Source: Pseudomonas simiae
GTDB taxonomy: Bacteria > Pseudomonadota > Gammaproteobacteria > Pseudomonadales > Pseudomonadaceae
DNA length: 64,000 nt
Reading direction: 5' to 3'
NCBI RefSeq assembly: GCF_900111895.1
Contig: NZ_FOKB01000002.1
Location: 798,707 to 862,706, forward strand
The translations under genes and the position numbers were made by a program. Under the pieces are notes generated by a model. The model did not search any database and had not been told where the DNA came from. It saw only the letters and a program-made list of their open reading frames with translations. How positions within the stretch are numbered: the first letter of the stretch is position 1; every line of letters begins with the position of its first letter. This document shows positions 17,278 to 25,889 of the stretch, piece after piece.

Positions 17278-18306
17278 TCAGGGTTGACGGTTCCAGTGCC
17301 GGAACAGAGGTTCGGCGAGGAACAGGACGAACAACAAACGCATCACCTGCATGGCCGTCACCAGGGGAACGGACAACTGCAGCGTCTCGGCGGTCAGGCT
17401 CATCTCGGCAATCCCCCCCGGCATCATGCCCAACGTCAGCGAGCGCAGGTCCAGGTGGGTCAAGGCACTCAAGCCCACCGCTGCCAATGTCGCCAGCGCC
17501 ATGGTCAGGGCTGTGCCGATCAGGGTGCGACCCATGAATGACGGTGCCCGACGGAAGAACTGCCGGTTGAAGTGGCAACCCAGACCGCTGCCGATCAACC
17601 ATTGGCCGATTTGGCTGCCGCCGTCGGGCAGGCCGATATGCAGATCCCAGATCACACTGGCAGTGGCGCTCACCAGCAAGGGGCCGAACAACCACGGGTT
17701 CGGCTGACGCAAACGCTGCCAACCCCAGGCGACCAGTGCGCCCATCGGAAACAGCGCTAACAGCCACGGCCAGCTCACGGGCGCCGGATGAAACTGCGGT
17801 GTACCGCCTTCCAGCAGATACTTGAAGATCGCCGGTACACACAGCACCACCACCAATACGCGCAGACTCTGCCCCGCCGCGACACGGCTGAGCACGGCGC
17901 CATTGCGTGCGCCGAGGTTGACCATCTCACCGGAACCGCCCGGCATGCTGGAGAAAAACGCCGTGGCGCGGTCTTCACCGCTGCGGCGCATCAACCACAC
18001 GCCAACCACGCTCGACATACTGGTGACCAGTGCGCCGAAAAAGATCAGCCCGAAGTGGCTCATCACCTGTTCGATCACCACCGGCGTGAAGTGCAGGCCG
18101 ATGCCGATGCCCACTACCCATTGGCCGCATTTGCGCCCGCCGGGAATCTCCGCCAACTGCCACGGCGTGAGGCAGCGCACCAGGATGATCGCCAGCAATG
18201 AGCCGACCATGTACGGCAAAGGCCAGCCGACGAGGCTGGCCAGGTAACCGCCGGCCAGGCCGACCAGCGGTGTTCCCCACCAATGTTTAAAGGTGACCTC
18301 AGACAT
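17278..18306 (-). CDS. AbrB-family membrane protein, last gene of the tct operon
   Basis: A 342-aa polytopic inner-membrane protein (about 9-10 hydrophobic segments). The two internal halves resemble each other: FFSSMPGGSGEMVNLG near residue 130 and LGMMPGGIAEMSLTA near 290. This MPGG..EM duplication is the hallmark of the AbrB duplication family (COG3180), sometimes called putative ammonia monooxygenase, of unproven function. The ATG at 18306 overlaps the tctA stop by 8 bases (ATGTCTGA), so it is co-translated with the tricarboxylate carrier. That suggests an accessory transport role, perhaps efflux or regulation of the same substrate. The frame is open to 18333, but the coupled start is preferred. 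Confidence 0.85.
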   Translation of the reverse strand: MSEVTFKHWWGTPLVGLAGGYLASLVGWPLPYMVGSLLAIILVRCLTPWQLAEIPGGRKCGQWVVGIGIGLHFTPVVIEQVMSHFGLIFFGALVTSMSSVVGVWLMRRSGEDRATAFFSSMPGGSGEMVNLGARNGAVLSRVAAGQSLRVLVVVLCVPAIFKYLLEGGTPQFHPAPVSWPWLLALFPMGALVAWGWQRLRQPNPWLFGPLLVSATASVIWDLHIGLPDGGSQIGQWLIGSGLGCHFNRQFFRRAPSFMGRTLIGTALTMALATLAAVGLSALTHLDLRSLTLGMMPGGIAEMSLTAETLQLSVPLVTAMQVMRLLFVLFLAEPLFRHWNRQP

Positions 18307-19813
18307 CGGCCACGGCACGACGCTGCAAGGCACGTTTGCGGTAGATGCGGATCAGCGGGAAGGCCAGCATCAGCGCGGTCAGTACCCACACACCAAAGGT
18401 GATCGGGCTCGACCAGAGGATCTGCAGGTCACCGTTGGAAATCGACAGCGCACGACGCAGGTTCTGCTCCATCAAGCCACCGAGGATAAAGCCCAGCAGC
18501 ACCGGCGACAGCGGGAAATCGAGCTTGCGCAGGATGTAGCCGAAGATGCCGATACCGACCATCAGGAACAGGTCGAAGGTGGTGGCGTGAACCGCGTACA
18601 CGCCAATCGCCGTGATGATGGCGATCACCGGTACCAGCGCCCAGTTCGGCACGGCAAGGATGCGGGTGAAGATGCGGATCATCGGGATGTTGAGGATCAC
18701 CAGCATGATGTTGGCGACGAACAACGAGGCGATCAGGCCCCAGACGATGTCCGGTTGCTGTTGGAACAGCAGCGGGCCAGGGGTGATGTTGTACAGCGAC
18801 AGTGCGCCGATCATCACGGCCGTGGTACCCGAACCTGGTACGCCGAGGGTCAGCATTGGCACCAGGGCACCGCAGGCGGACGCGCCGATGGCGGTTTCCG
18901 GAGCGGCGAGGCCACGCATGTCGCCCTGACCGAATTTACCGCTGGCACCGGCCAGGCGTTTTTCGGTCATGTAGGCAACGGCTGACGCCAGCGTCGCACC
19001 GGCACCTGGCAATACGCCCATGATGAAACCAAGCAACCCACAGCGGATGTTGACGACGAACACCGCGCCAGCTTCCTTCAAGTTAAACATCATGCGCCCG
19101 GTGGCTTTGACCGCTTCCTGGCCACGGTGGGTTTTTTCCAGCAGCAACAGGATCTCGCTGATGGAGAACAGGCCCAGCACCAGCACCACAAATTGGATGC
19201 CGTCAGTCAGGTGGATGTTATCCCCGGTAAAGCGATACACGCCGCTGTTGGCGTCGATGCCGACCGCCGACAGGAACAGGCCGATCAGCGCCGCCACGAA
19301 CGTCTTCAAGGGTTTGTCACCGGCCATGCCGCCGAGACAGACAATCGCAAACACCATCAGTACGAAATATTCCGCCGGACCGAAGGCAATCGCCCATTGG
19401 GCCAGCAACGGCGCAAACAGCACCATGCCGCAGGTGGCGATAAACGCGCCGATGAACGAACTCCACGCCGACAACGACAGCGCCACGCCAGCCAAGCCTT
19501 TGCGGGCCATTGGGTAGCCGTCAAGGGTGGTCATCACGGTGGACGCTTCGCCCGGGATGTTCAGCAGGATCGAGCTGATACGGCCGCCGTATTCACAGCC
19601 CAGGTACACGGCTGCCAGTAGGATCAGCGCCGATTCGGGTGGCAGGCCCAGGGCGAAGGCGATGGGGATCAACAGCGCCACGCCGTTGATCGGGCCCAGG
19701 CCTGGCAATAGGCCGACCACGGTGCCGATCAGGGTGCCGCACAGCGCGGTCACCAGGTTGTAAGGGGACAGTGCAACGCCGAAGCCCTGGCCCAAGTAGC
19801 CGAAAGTATCCAT
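18299..19813 (-). CDS. tctA: Tripartite tricarboxylate transporter, large permease TctA
   Basis: The 504-aa large membrane subunit of a TTT-family secondary transporter, with about 12 TM segments. The duplicated family motif is visible as GLLPGLGPINGVALLIP (near residue 40) and GVLPGAGATLASAVAYMTEKR (near residue 270). It works with the small permease TctB and the periplasmic binding protein TctC to import citrate-type tricarboxylates using the ion gradient. The ATG at 19813 has a GGAGAA ribosome site that lies in the end of tctB, one base from its stop, so translation is coupled. Confidence 0.95.
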   Translation of the reverse strand: MDTFGYLGQGFGVALSPYNLVTALCGTLIGTVVGLLPGLGPINGVALLIPIAFALGLPPESALILLAAVYLGCEYGGRISSILLNIPGEASTVMTTLDGYPMARKGLAGVALSLSAWSSFIGAFIATCGMVLFAPLLAQWAIAFGPAEYFVLMVFAIVCLGGMAGDKPLKTFVAALIGLFLSAVGIDANSGVYRFTGDNIHLTDGIQFVVLVLGLFSISEILLLLEKTHRGQEAVKATGRMMFNLKEAGAVFVVNIRCGLLGFIMGVLPGAGATLASAVAYMTEKRLAGASGKFGQGDMRGLAAPETAIGASACGALVPMLTLGVPGSGTTAVMIGALSLYNITPGPLLFQQQPDIVWGLIASLFVANIMLVILNIPMIRIFTRILAVPNWALVPVIAIITAIGVYAVHATTFDLFLMVGIGIFGYILRKLDFPLSPVLLGFILGGLMEQNLRRALSISNGDLQILWSSPITFGVWVLTALMLAFPLIRIYRKRALQRRAVADV

Positions 19814-19814
19814 A

Positions 19815-20273
19815 TCAATTCTCCAGAACGTCGAGCAGGCCGAGGGGCAGCGGCACATCCATGGCTTTATCGAACAGCAGGTAAAGACCAATCGCCATCA
19901 GGCCGACGATCACTGCACTGGGCAACCAGCGGCCGCCATACAGGCGCGCCATCGGGATGCCGATCAGCATGCTGCTGAGGATGAAACCCAGGGGTTCGAA
20001 GGTGCCGGCAAACACGATCAACAGCGCGACGCACACGCCGATCTTGATCAGGGTTTCGCGGTCCAGCGCGGGTTCTTCTTCCGTGTGCTTGGTCGGCTGG
20101 GGGCGGAACAGCATGTAGATCAGTGCCAGGCTCATCAGCCCGAGCATCAGCAGCGGGTAGGCGCGAGGTCCTACCGGCTCGTAGGAAAACGACGCTTGAT
20201 ACGGCCAGGCCATCAGCGCGAGGCCGGCACAAGCCAGCAGCAACACGGCGGCGAAAATGCGTTGTAAGAGCAT
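19815..20273 (-). CDS. tctB: Tripartite tricarboxylate transporter, small permease TctB
   Basis: A 152-aa protein with four TM helices (about 5-22, 38-55, 82-112 with a break, 120-138), the standard size and topology of TctB. It forms the membrane complex with TctA. AGGAG lies before the ATG at 20273. Two structured elements, a GC-rich hairpin (20289-20308) and a REP doublet, separate it from tctC and are likely to set a lower expression level than that of the binding protein. Confidence 0.92.
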   Translation of the reverse strand: MLLQRIFAAVLLLACAGLALMAWPYQASFSYEPVGPRAYPLLMLGLMSLALIYMLFRPQPTKHTEEEPALDRETLIKIGVCVALLIVFAGTFEPLGFILSSMLIGIPMARLYGGRWLPSAVIVGLMAIGLYLLFDKAMDVPLPLGLLDVLEN

Positions 20274-20288
20274 AGGGAACTCCTGGAT

Positions 20289-20308
20289 CGCGCCCCGAAC
20301 GGGGCGCG
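20289..20308 (-). repeat. GC-rich stem-loop directly upstream of tctB
   Basis: CGCGCCCC and GGGGCGCG form a perfect 8-bp stem around a four-base loop. On the transcribed strand it lies directly before the tctB ribosome site, with no T-run. It can act as an attenuator, mRNA stabiliser or partial terminator between tctC and tctB. Confidence 0.65.
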
Positions 20309-20329
20309 GCTACGGAATATGGCGACGCT

Positions 20330-20429
20330 ATAGGAGCGAGCTTGCTTACGAAGAACGTCAACGAGGCTGCGTGCTGCCTGGATAAGCGCGGTGTCGTTGC
20401 GTTTTTCGCGAGCAAGCTCGCTCCTACAG
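20330..20429. repeat. REP doublet (REPIN-like) inside the tct operon
   Basis: Forward REP word at 20330-20353 (TAGGAGCGAGCTTGCTTACG, two changes from the 10-32 copy) and inverted word at 20405-20429 (CGCGAGCAAGCTCGCTCCTA). The inner flanks are also related to those of the 10-107 element (AAGAACGTCAA occurs in both, in opposite orientation). It lies between tctC and tctB. Confidence 0.85.
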
Positions 20430-20437
20430 AGGGGCAA

Positions 20438-21421
20438 TTACTGGATCAGGCCGAACTCTTTGGCCAGCACTTTGTAGTCAGCCACCTGTTTCTTCACGTA
20501 GGTGTCCAGCTCCGGGCCGGTCATGGCGAACGGGAACAGCTCGCGCTGGTCACGCAGCTTGGCGAACTCGTCGGAGGCCAGCAGCTTGTCGAACGCGTCT
20601 TTCCACCAGGCGTAGTCGGCATCGCTGACTTTTGGCCCGAGGTAGAAACCGCGCACCACTGGCCAGACGATGTCGTAGCCTTGTTCCTTGGCAGTCGGAA
20701 TGTCTTTCATTTCCGGCTCGTCCAGGCGCTGTTCGGAGAACACCGCCAGCAGGCGCATGTCGCCGCTCAGGATGTGCGGCATGGAGTCGGAGATGTCGGT
20801 ACTGCCCACCTGGATATGGCCACCGAGCAGGGCCGTGGCAATTTCGCCGCCGCCTTCGAGTGCCACGTAACGCAGTTCACGCGGGTTGATCCCGGCCGCC
20901 TTGGCGATCAGCGCGGTTTGCATCCAGTCCTGGCTGCCGACGGTGCCGCCGGAACCGATTACGACGCTGCCCGGATCTTTCTTCAAGGCTTTGACCAGAT
21001 CGTCGAGGGTCTTGTAGGGCGAGTCGGCTTTCACGGCGATAGCCCCGTAGCTGGTGCCCACCGCCGCCAACCAGCGCACGGCACTTTCATCGAAGCGACC
21101 GAACTTGCCCTGGGCCAGGTTCAACAGCGAACCGCTGGACCAGGCCACCAGCGTACCGGCATCGGCAGGGCGCTGGGCGACTACGGCGTTGTAGGCCACT
21201 GCGCCCACGCCACCTGGCATGTAGGTCACGCGCATTGGCTTGCTCAGCAGTTTCTCGTTGACCAGCGCGCTTTGCGCCAGTTTGCAGGTCAGGTCAAACC
21301 CACCGCCAGGCGAGGCCGGGGCGATGCATTCCGGGCGCTTGGGTTCATCGGCGGCCAACAGTTGGCCGGCGAACAGCATGCAGCCGGCGGCGAGGGCTAA
21401 TTTACGCAGTGAAGGGGTCAT
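20438..21421 (-). CDS. tctC: Tricarboxylate-binding periplasmic protein TctC
   Basis: A 327-aa solute-binding protein of the Bug/TctC family. The signal peptide is MTPSLRKLALAAGCMLFAGQLLA (about 23 residues). The mature protein shows the family pattern PASPGGGFDLT (ligand loop), MPGGVGAVAYNAVV, GSGGTVGSQDW and EGGGEIATALLGG. It captures tricarboxylates, classically citrate, in the periplasm and delivers them to TctAB. It is the first transport gene after the porin and is followed by a REP doublet. Confidence 0.95.
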   Translation of the reverse strand: MTPSLRKLALAAGCMLFAGQLLAADEPKRPECIAPASPGGGFDLTCKLAQSALVNEKLLSKPMRVTYMPGGVGAVAYNAVVAQRPADAGTLVAWSSGSLLNLAQGKFGRFDESAVRWLAAVGTSYGAIAVKADSPYKTLDDLVKALKKDPGSVVIGSGGTVGSQDWMQTALIAKAAGINPRELRYVALEGGGEIATALLGGHIQVGSTDISDSMPHILSGDMRLLAVFSEQRLDEPEMKDIPTAKEQGYDIVWPVVRGFYLGPKVSDADYAWWKDAFDKLLASDEFAKLRDQRELFPFAMTGPELDTYVKKQVADYKVLAKEFGLIQ

Positions 21422-21454
21422 GGTTATCTCCGTCTTTGTTGTTATGAGGGGTTA

Positions 21455-22747
21455 CTACCAGAGCGCAACGCTATAGCTGACCAGCAAGCGCATTTCATCC
21501 GCATCACGGGCGGAGTAGTTGGAACGGTAGGTGGCGTTGCGCAGGCGCACCGCCACATCCTTGAACGTGCCGGTTTGCACCACGTACTTGATCTCGCTGT
21601 TGCGTTCCCACTCCTTGCCAGTCTCGCCGTTCTTGAGCTTGATGTTGTCACCCGAGAGGTAACGGCTCATGAAGCTCAGGCCGGGGATGCCCAGCTTGGC
21701 GAAGTCGAAGTCGTAGCGCGCCTGCCAGGAACGCTCTTCGGCGCCGGCAAAGTCGTTGATCTGCACGAAGTTGACCAGGTACGGGTCGCTGCCATCCACA
21801 TACGGGAAGGCGCTGTCGCCGGACATGTGCTGGTAACCGGCACTGAGCTTATGGCCATTGAGGGCATAGCTGAACAGACCGTTGAGGGAGGTGTTGTCGA
21901 TCTTGCCGCCGCGTGCTGCGCCGGTATCATCGCTGATGGCCAGGCGCAGGTCGGTGCCGAAGGTGCCAGGCCCCATCGGGCGCGAGGCCACCAGGCCGAG
22001 GAAGTGCTGGCGGTACACGTCATCCAGCTGGGCGAAGTGGTAGCTGCCGGTGATCTTGTCAGCGAACTGGTAGTCCGCGCCGCCGAAGTTGAAGTGCTTG
22101 CCGGTGGCGCCGCTGACGAAGCGGCTGTTCTTGTTGTTGAGGGCGATGTCTTCGTAATTGGTGTCGTCACGGTCCTTGGCTTTGTCCAGGCGCCCACCGG
22201 TGAATACCAGGTTCTTGAATTCTTTCGAGGTGATCAGGCCGCCATTGAAGGTCTGCGGCAGGATGCGCCCGTCGTTGGGCTTGAGGATCGGCAATTCGGG
22301 AATCAGCGAGCCGATTTTCAGCTCGGTGGCCGAGATCTTCACTTTGCCGGTCAGGCCCAGCTTGGAGTACTCGTCGGCGGCACGGCCGTCGTCATGGGTG
22401 GGCAATAGGCCGGTGCCGGTGCGGTCGGGGCTGGAGTCGAGCTTGACCCCGAGCATGCCCAGCGCGTCCACACCAAAGCCGACGGTGCCGTCGGTGTAGC
22501 CCGATTGCAGATTGAGCATGAAGCCCTGGGCCCATTCGTCGCGCTTGGATTGCTGCGCACTGGTGCCGTCGCGGAAATCGCGGTTGAAGTACATGTTGCG
22601 GGTTTCCAGGGTCGCGCTACTGTCTTCGAAGAAGGCAGCCTGGCTAAGCGGCGAAAAGCCGGCAAGCGTAGCAGCACTGGCGAGGGCGGTCTGGGTCAGA
22701 CGAGAAAAACGAACAGGCGAGGAGGCCTGGGGCTGTGTCGACAGCAT
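21455..22747 (-). CDS. opdH: OprD-family outer-membrane porin, OpdH-type
   Basis: A 430-aa OprD-family 18-stranded porin. The N-terminal signal sequence ends near LSQAAFFEDS, and the family markers follow: LETRNMYFNRDF at the start of the barrel and a final strand VSYSVALW with C-terminal aromatic residue. Its location upstream of tctCBA and divergent from tctDE is the same as P. aeruginosa OpdH, the tricarboxylate (cis-aconitate) porin, so the same substrate class is inferred. The ATG at 22747 gives the expected signal peptide; the longer frame to 22873 runs through the promoter region. Confidence 0.9.
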   Translation of the reverse strand: MLSTQPQASSPVRFSRLTQTALASAATLAGFSPLSQAAFFEDSSATLETRNMYFNRDFRDGTSAQQSKRDEWAQGFMLNLQSGYTDGTVGFGVDALGMLGVKLDSSPDRTGTGLLPTHDDGRAADEYSKLGLTGKVKISATELKIGSLIPELPILKPNDGRILPQTFNGGLITSKEFKNLVFTGGRLDKAKDRDDTNYEDIALNNKNSRFVSGATGKHFNFGGADYQFADKITGSYHFAQLDDVYRQHFLGLVASRPMGPGTFGTDLRLAISDDTGAARGGKIDNTSLNGLFSYALNGHKLSAGYQHMSGDSAFPYVDGSDPYLVNFVQINDFAGAEERSWQARYDFDFAKLGIPGLSFMSRYLSGDNIKLKNGETGKEWERNSEIKYVVQTGTFKDVAVRLRNATYRSNYSARDADEMRLLVSYSVALW

Positions 22748-22867
22748 CGTTGTGTACTCCGTTATTGTTCTTATTTTGGCGAAAACGCTTCGAGGCGTTT
22801 TTCGGGCGCGACGTTGAGGTCGCTCGGCGGGCATAGACCACCGTAGCTGGATGCTAAAGGGCGAAGC

Positions 22868-22894
22868 TTTCACTAACCTTTCAACGGCCTTTCA
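22868..22894. promoter_or_regulatory. Three 11-bp-spaced TTTCA direct repeats, candidate TctD site
   Basis: TTTCA occurs at 22868, 22879 and 22890, exactly 11 bp apart, with C-rich spacers (TTTCACTAACC, TTTCAACGGCC, TTTCAATGTTT). Tandem direct repeats on one helical face are the normal binding pattern of OmpR/PhoB-family regulators such as TctD. The site is in the opdH-tctD divergent region. Confidence 0.6.
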
Positions 22895-22981
22895 ATGTTT
22901 TCGGGCTTCACAGGGCAGGCGGCGCCTGTAAACTGCCCGCCAAAGCGTGGCGCCGACCACCCCTGAACGAGGTAGAAATCC

Positions 22982-23653
22982 ATGCGTGTCTTGCTGGTTG
23001 AAGACCATCTGCAACTTGCCGAAAGCGTCGCGCAAGCGCTCAAGAGCACGGGTTTGACCGTTGACGTGCTGCACGATGGAGTGGCGGCGGACCTGGCCCT
23101 GAGCAGCGAGGAGTACGCGGCGGCGATCCTCGATGTGGGGTTGCCACGCATGGACGGTTTCGAGGTGCTCGCACGTTTGCGCGCCCGTGGAAAAAATCTT
23201 CCGGTGTTGATGCTGACGGCGCGCAGTGATGTGAAGGACCGTGTGCACGGCCTCAATCTTGGCGCCGACGATTACCTCGCCAAACCTTTCGAACTCACGG
23301 AGTTGGAGGCGCGGGTCAAGGCACTGTTGCGGCGCAGTGTGTTGGGCGGCGAGCGCCAGCAGGCCTGCGGCGTGTTGGTCTATGACCTCGACACCCGGCG
23401 TTTCACCGTGGGCGGCGAGCTGATGACGCTGACCTCCCGTGAGCAAGCGGTGCTTGAGGCGCTGATTGCACGGCCGGGCCGGGTGATGAGCAAGGAGCAG
23501 CTGGCTTCCCAAGTGTTCGGCCTGGACGAAGAAGCCAGCCCCGATGCCATCGAAATCTACGTGCACCGCCTGCGCAAGAAACTCGATGGCCAGCCCATCG
23601 CCATCGTGACCTTCCGCGGCCTCGGCTACTTGCTGGAAGCCCGCGATGCATAA
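22982..23653 (+). CDS. tctD: OmpR-family response regulator TctD
   Basis: A 223-aa response regulator. The receiver domain (1-115) has acidic pair Glu7/Asp8, phospho-acceptor Asp51 and the conserved Lys in AKPFEL. A winged-helix DNA-binding domain occupies about 125-220 (recognition-helix region DAIEIYVHRLRKKL). It is orthologous by position and sequence to the regulator of tricarboxylate uptake. Its last 8 bases overlap tctE. It is divergent from opdH-tctCBA, which it is expected to control, either activating it with citrate or, as reported in P. aeruginosa, repressing it. Confidence 0.95.
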   Translation: MRVLLVEDHLQLAESVAQALKSTGLTVDVLHDGVAADLALSSEEYAAAILDVGLPRMDGFEVLARLRARGKNLPVLMLTARSDVKDRVHGLNLGADDYLAKPFELTELEARVKALLRRSVLGGERQQACGVLVYDLDTRRFTVGGELMTLTSREQAVLEALIARPGRVMSKEQLASQVFGLDEEASPDAIEIYVHRLRKKLDGQPIAIVTFRGLGYLLEARDA

Positions 23654-25031
23654 GCCCAGCAGCCTGCGTTGGCGCCTGCTGTGGAACCTGGCGCTGTTGC
23701 TGGTGCTGTTGATGCTCGCCAGCGGCATGAGCGCCTACTGGAACGGCCGCGAGGCCGCCGACACCGCGTACGACCGCACGCTGCTGGCCTCGGCGCGCAC
23801 CATTGCCGCCGGCTTGACCCAGGTGGATGGCACCTTGAGTGCGAACGTTCCGTATGTGGCCCTGGATACGTTCGCCTACGACAGCGCCGGGCGCATTTAT
23901 TACCAGGTCAATGACATCCACCAGAAGCTGATCTCCGGCTACGAAAACCTCCCCGGCCCGCCGCCTGGCACGCCGCGTACCGATGACTATCCGGCGCTGG
24001 CACGCTTCTATGACGCCATGTACCAGGGCCAGCAGGTGCGGGTGGTGAGCCTGCTCAAGGCGGTCTCCGAACCGAATATGAACGGCATGGCGGAGATCCG
24101 TGTCGCTGAAACCGATGAAGCGCGGGTGAGCATGGCCCGCAGTCTGATGGCGGACACGTTGCTGCGCCTGGGGATGCTTGCGGTCGGCGCATTGTTGTTG
24201 GTGTGGTTTGCCGTCAGTGCCGCGTTGCGCCCGCTGGAGCGCCTGCGCACGGCGGTAGAAGAACGTCAGCCAGACGACTTGCGGCCATTGCCCTTGGTGG
24301 AAGTGCAGCATGAGTTCGGGCCGCTGGTGCGCTCCCTCAACCATTTCACCGAGCGCCTGCGCGGCCAATTCGAACGTCAAGCGCAGTTCATCGCCGATGC
24401 AGCCCATGAACTGCGTACCCCGCTGGCGGCCCTCAAGGCCCGGCTGGAGCTGGGGTTGCGCGCCGAGGATCCCGCTACTTGGCGCAGCACCCTGGAAACC
24501 GCAGCCCAGGGCACTGACCGCCTGACGCATCTGGCCAATCAGTTGTTGTCGCTGGCACGCATTGAAAACGGTGCCCGCGCGATTGCCGAAGGCGGCGCGC
24601 AATTGCTGGACCTCAGCCAGTTGGCGCGGGAGCTGGGTATGGCCATGGCCCCGTTGGCCCACGCGCGCGGCGTGGCGCTGGCGTTGGAGGCCGACGAGCC
24701 CGTGTGGCTGCGCGGTGAGCCAACCTTATTGAATGAGTTGCTGAGCAACCTGGTGGATAACGCACTGGCTCACACGTCTCCGGGGGGCAATGTGATCCTG
24801 CGGGTGACGGCGCCCGCCGTGTTGGAAGTGGAGGACGATGGCCCCGGGATCCCGCTGGATGAGCGGGACCGCGTTTTCGAGCGCTTCTACCGTCGCAGCC
24901 AGCAGGGGATGGGGTCTGGCCTGGGGTTGGCGATTGTCGGTGAGATTTGTCGGGCGCACTTGGCCCAGATCAGCCTGCACGATGGCGAGCAGGCCGGCTT
25001 GAAGGTGCGGGTGAGTTTTATCGCGGGTTGA
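23646..25031 (+). CDS. tctE: Sensor histidine kinase TctE
   Basis: A 461-aa membrane kinase. TM1 is about 13-31, a periplasmic 2CSK_N-type domain covers about 32-170, and TM2 is about 172-192. HAMP-like and dimerisation regions follow, with phospho-acceptor His254 in DAAHELRTPL. The ATP domain has the N-box NELLSNLVDNALAH, G1 box VEDDGPGIP and G2 box GSGLGLAIV. It is the partner of TctD (8-base overlap) and is expected to sense external tricarboxylates. Its stop codon is directly next to the stop of the convergent HDOD gene, with no spacer. Confidence 0.95.
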   Translation: MHKPSSLRWRLLWNLALLLVLLMLASGMSAYWNGREAADTAYDRTLLASARTIAAGLTQVDGTLSANVPYVALDTFAYDSAGRIYYQVNDIHQKLISGYENLPGPPPGTPRTDDYPALARFYDAMYQGQQVRVVSLLKAVSEPNMNGMAEIRVAETDEARVSMARSLMADTLLRLGMLAVGALLLVWFAVSAALRPLERLRTAVEERQPDDLRPLPLVEVQHEFGPLVRSLNHFTERLRGQFERQAQFIADAAHELRTPLAALKARLELGLRAEDPATWRSTLETAAQGTDRLTHLANQLLSLARIENGARAIAEGGAQLLDLSQLARELGMAMAPLAHARGVALALEADEPVWLRGEPTLLNELLSNLVDNALAHTSPGGNVILRVTAPAVLEVEDDGPGIPLDERDRVFERFYRRSQQGMGSGLGLAIVGEICRAHLAQISLHDGEQAGLKVRVSFIAG

Positions 25032-25853
25032 TCAGTAGAACATCGAGCGGGCTTCATCCAGCTCGGCGCGCAACGCATCGCTGTAGGGGTCGACCCGCAG
25101 TTTCTTGAGCGCCGGCAAGGTCGAGACCGGTACGCTGGCCAAGGGATGATCGGTGCCGCGATGGCAATACAACACGGCGACCTGCACCAGGTCGATGTAG
25201 TCGAGCTTGGGCGAATCGCGTTCCAGGTCCAGGTATTGGCCGGGCAGTTTCGCCAGCATTTCCGGGAAGTCCCAGACTCCCAACAGTTTGTCGCCCAGTA
25301 ACGGGTGGATACTCTCGATGACATGGTTGAGGCTGACCGGGTCTGCGAGCAACTCGTAGTGGTCCTCGGCGTACGTCAGGATCGGCAATACGCCGATCTG
25401 ATGCACCAGGCCGCCGAGTGCCGCCTGGTCTGGCTTGAGCTGGCTGTGGCTGCGGCACAGGGCGTAACTGACGCCCGCCACTTCCAGGCTGCGGCGCCAT
25501 ACATCACGCATCTTTTGTTCGACCACGTCGGAGCGGGCGTGGAAAATTTGCTCCATCACCAGGCCGATTGCCAGGTTGCTGCTGTAGTTGGTGCCCAGCC
25601 GGGTGATGGCGGTGTGCAGGTCGGTGACTTCCTGGGTGGCGCGCAACAACGGGCTGTTGACCACTTTGATCAGGCGCGCCGACAGCGCGGTGTCGCGACC
25701 GATCACTTTGCTCAAGTGGCTGATGCTGATCTCCGGGTCCTCGGCGGCCTGGCGAATATTCAGGGCCACTTCCGGCAATGTCGGCAGAACCAGCTCATCG
25801 TTGTCGATGGCCCTCACTAAAGCCTGTTGGACTTTTTCCGCCAGCGTGTTCAT
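25032..25853 (-). CDS. HDOD domain protein
   Basis: A 273-aa stand-alone HDOD protein. The domain covers about residues 18-215 (starts with LVLPTLPEVALNIRQAAEDPEISISHLSKVIGRD; internal GLVHQIGVLPIL). The metal-binding HD pair of true HD phosphohydrolases is absent, as usual in HDOD, so it is probably a non-enzymatic signalling module. No GGDEF or receiver domain is attached. Related Pseudomonas proteins affect motility and biofilm signalling, but no specific role can be claimed here. Confidence 0.88.
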   Translation of the reverse strand: MNTLAEKVQQALVRAIDNDELVLPTLPEVALNIRQAAEDPEISISHLSKVIGRDTALSARLIKVVNSPLLRATQEVTDLHTAITRLGTNYSSNLAIGLVMEQIFHARSDVVEQKMRDVWRRSLEVAGVSYALCRSHSQLKPDQAALGGLVHQIGVLPILTYAEDHYELLADPVSLNHVIESIHPLLGDKLLGVWDFPEMLAKLPGQYLDLERDSPKLDYIDLVQVAVLYCHRGTDHPLASVPVSTLPALKKLRVDPYSDALRAELDEARSMFY

Positions 25854-25889
25854 TCATGCTCTCTAGGGTGTTGCAAAAAGGTACGGCGA

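Noticed and set aside
10..20429. The two REP doublets as possible boundaries of a mobile region covering 0.1-20.4 kb
   Set aside because: REPs are dispersed noncoding elements. The genes between are mostly ordinary host genes in conserved order and there is no recombinase.
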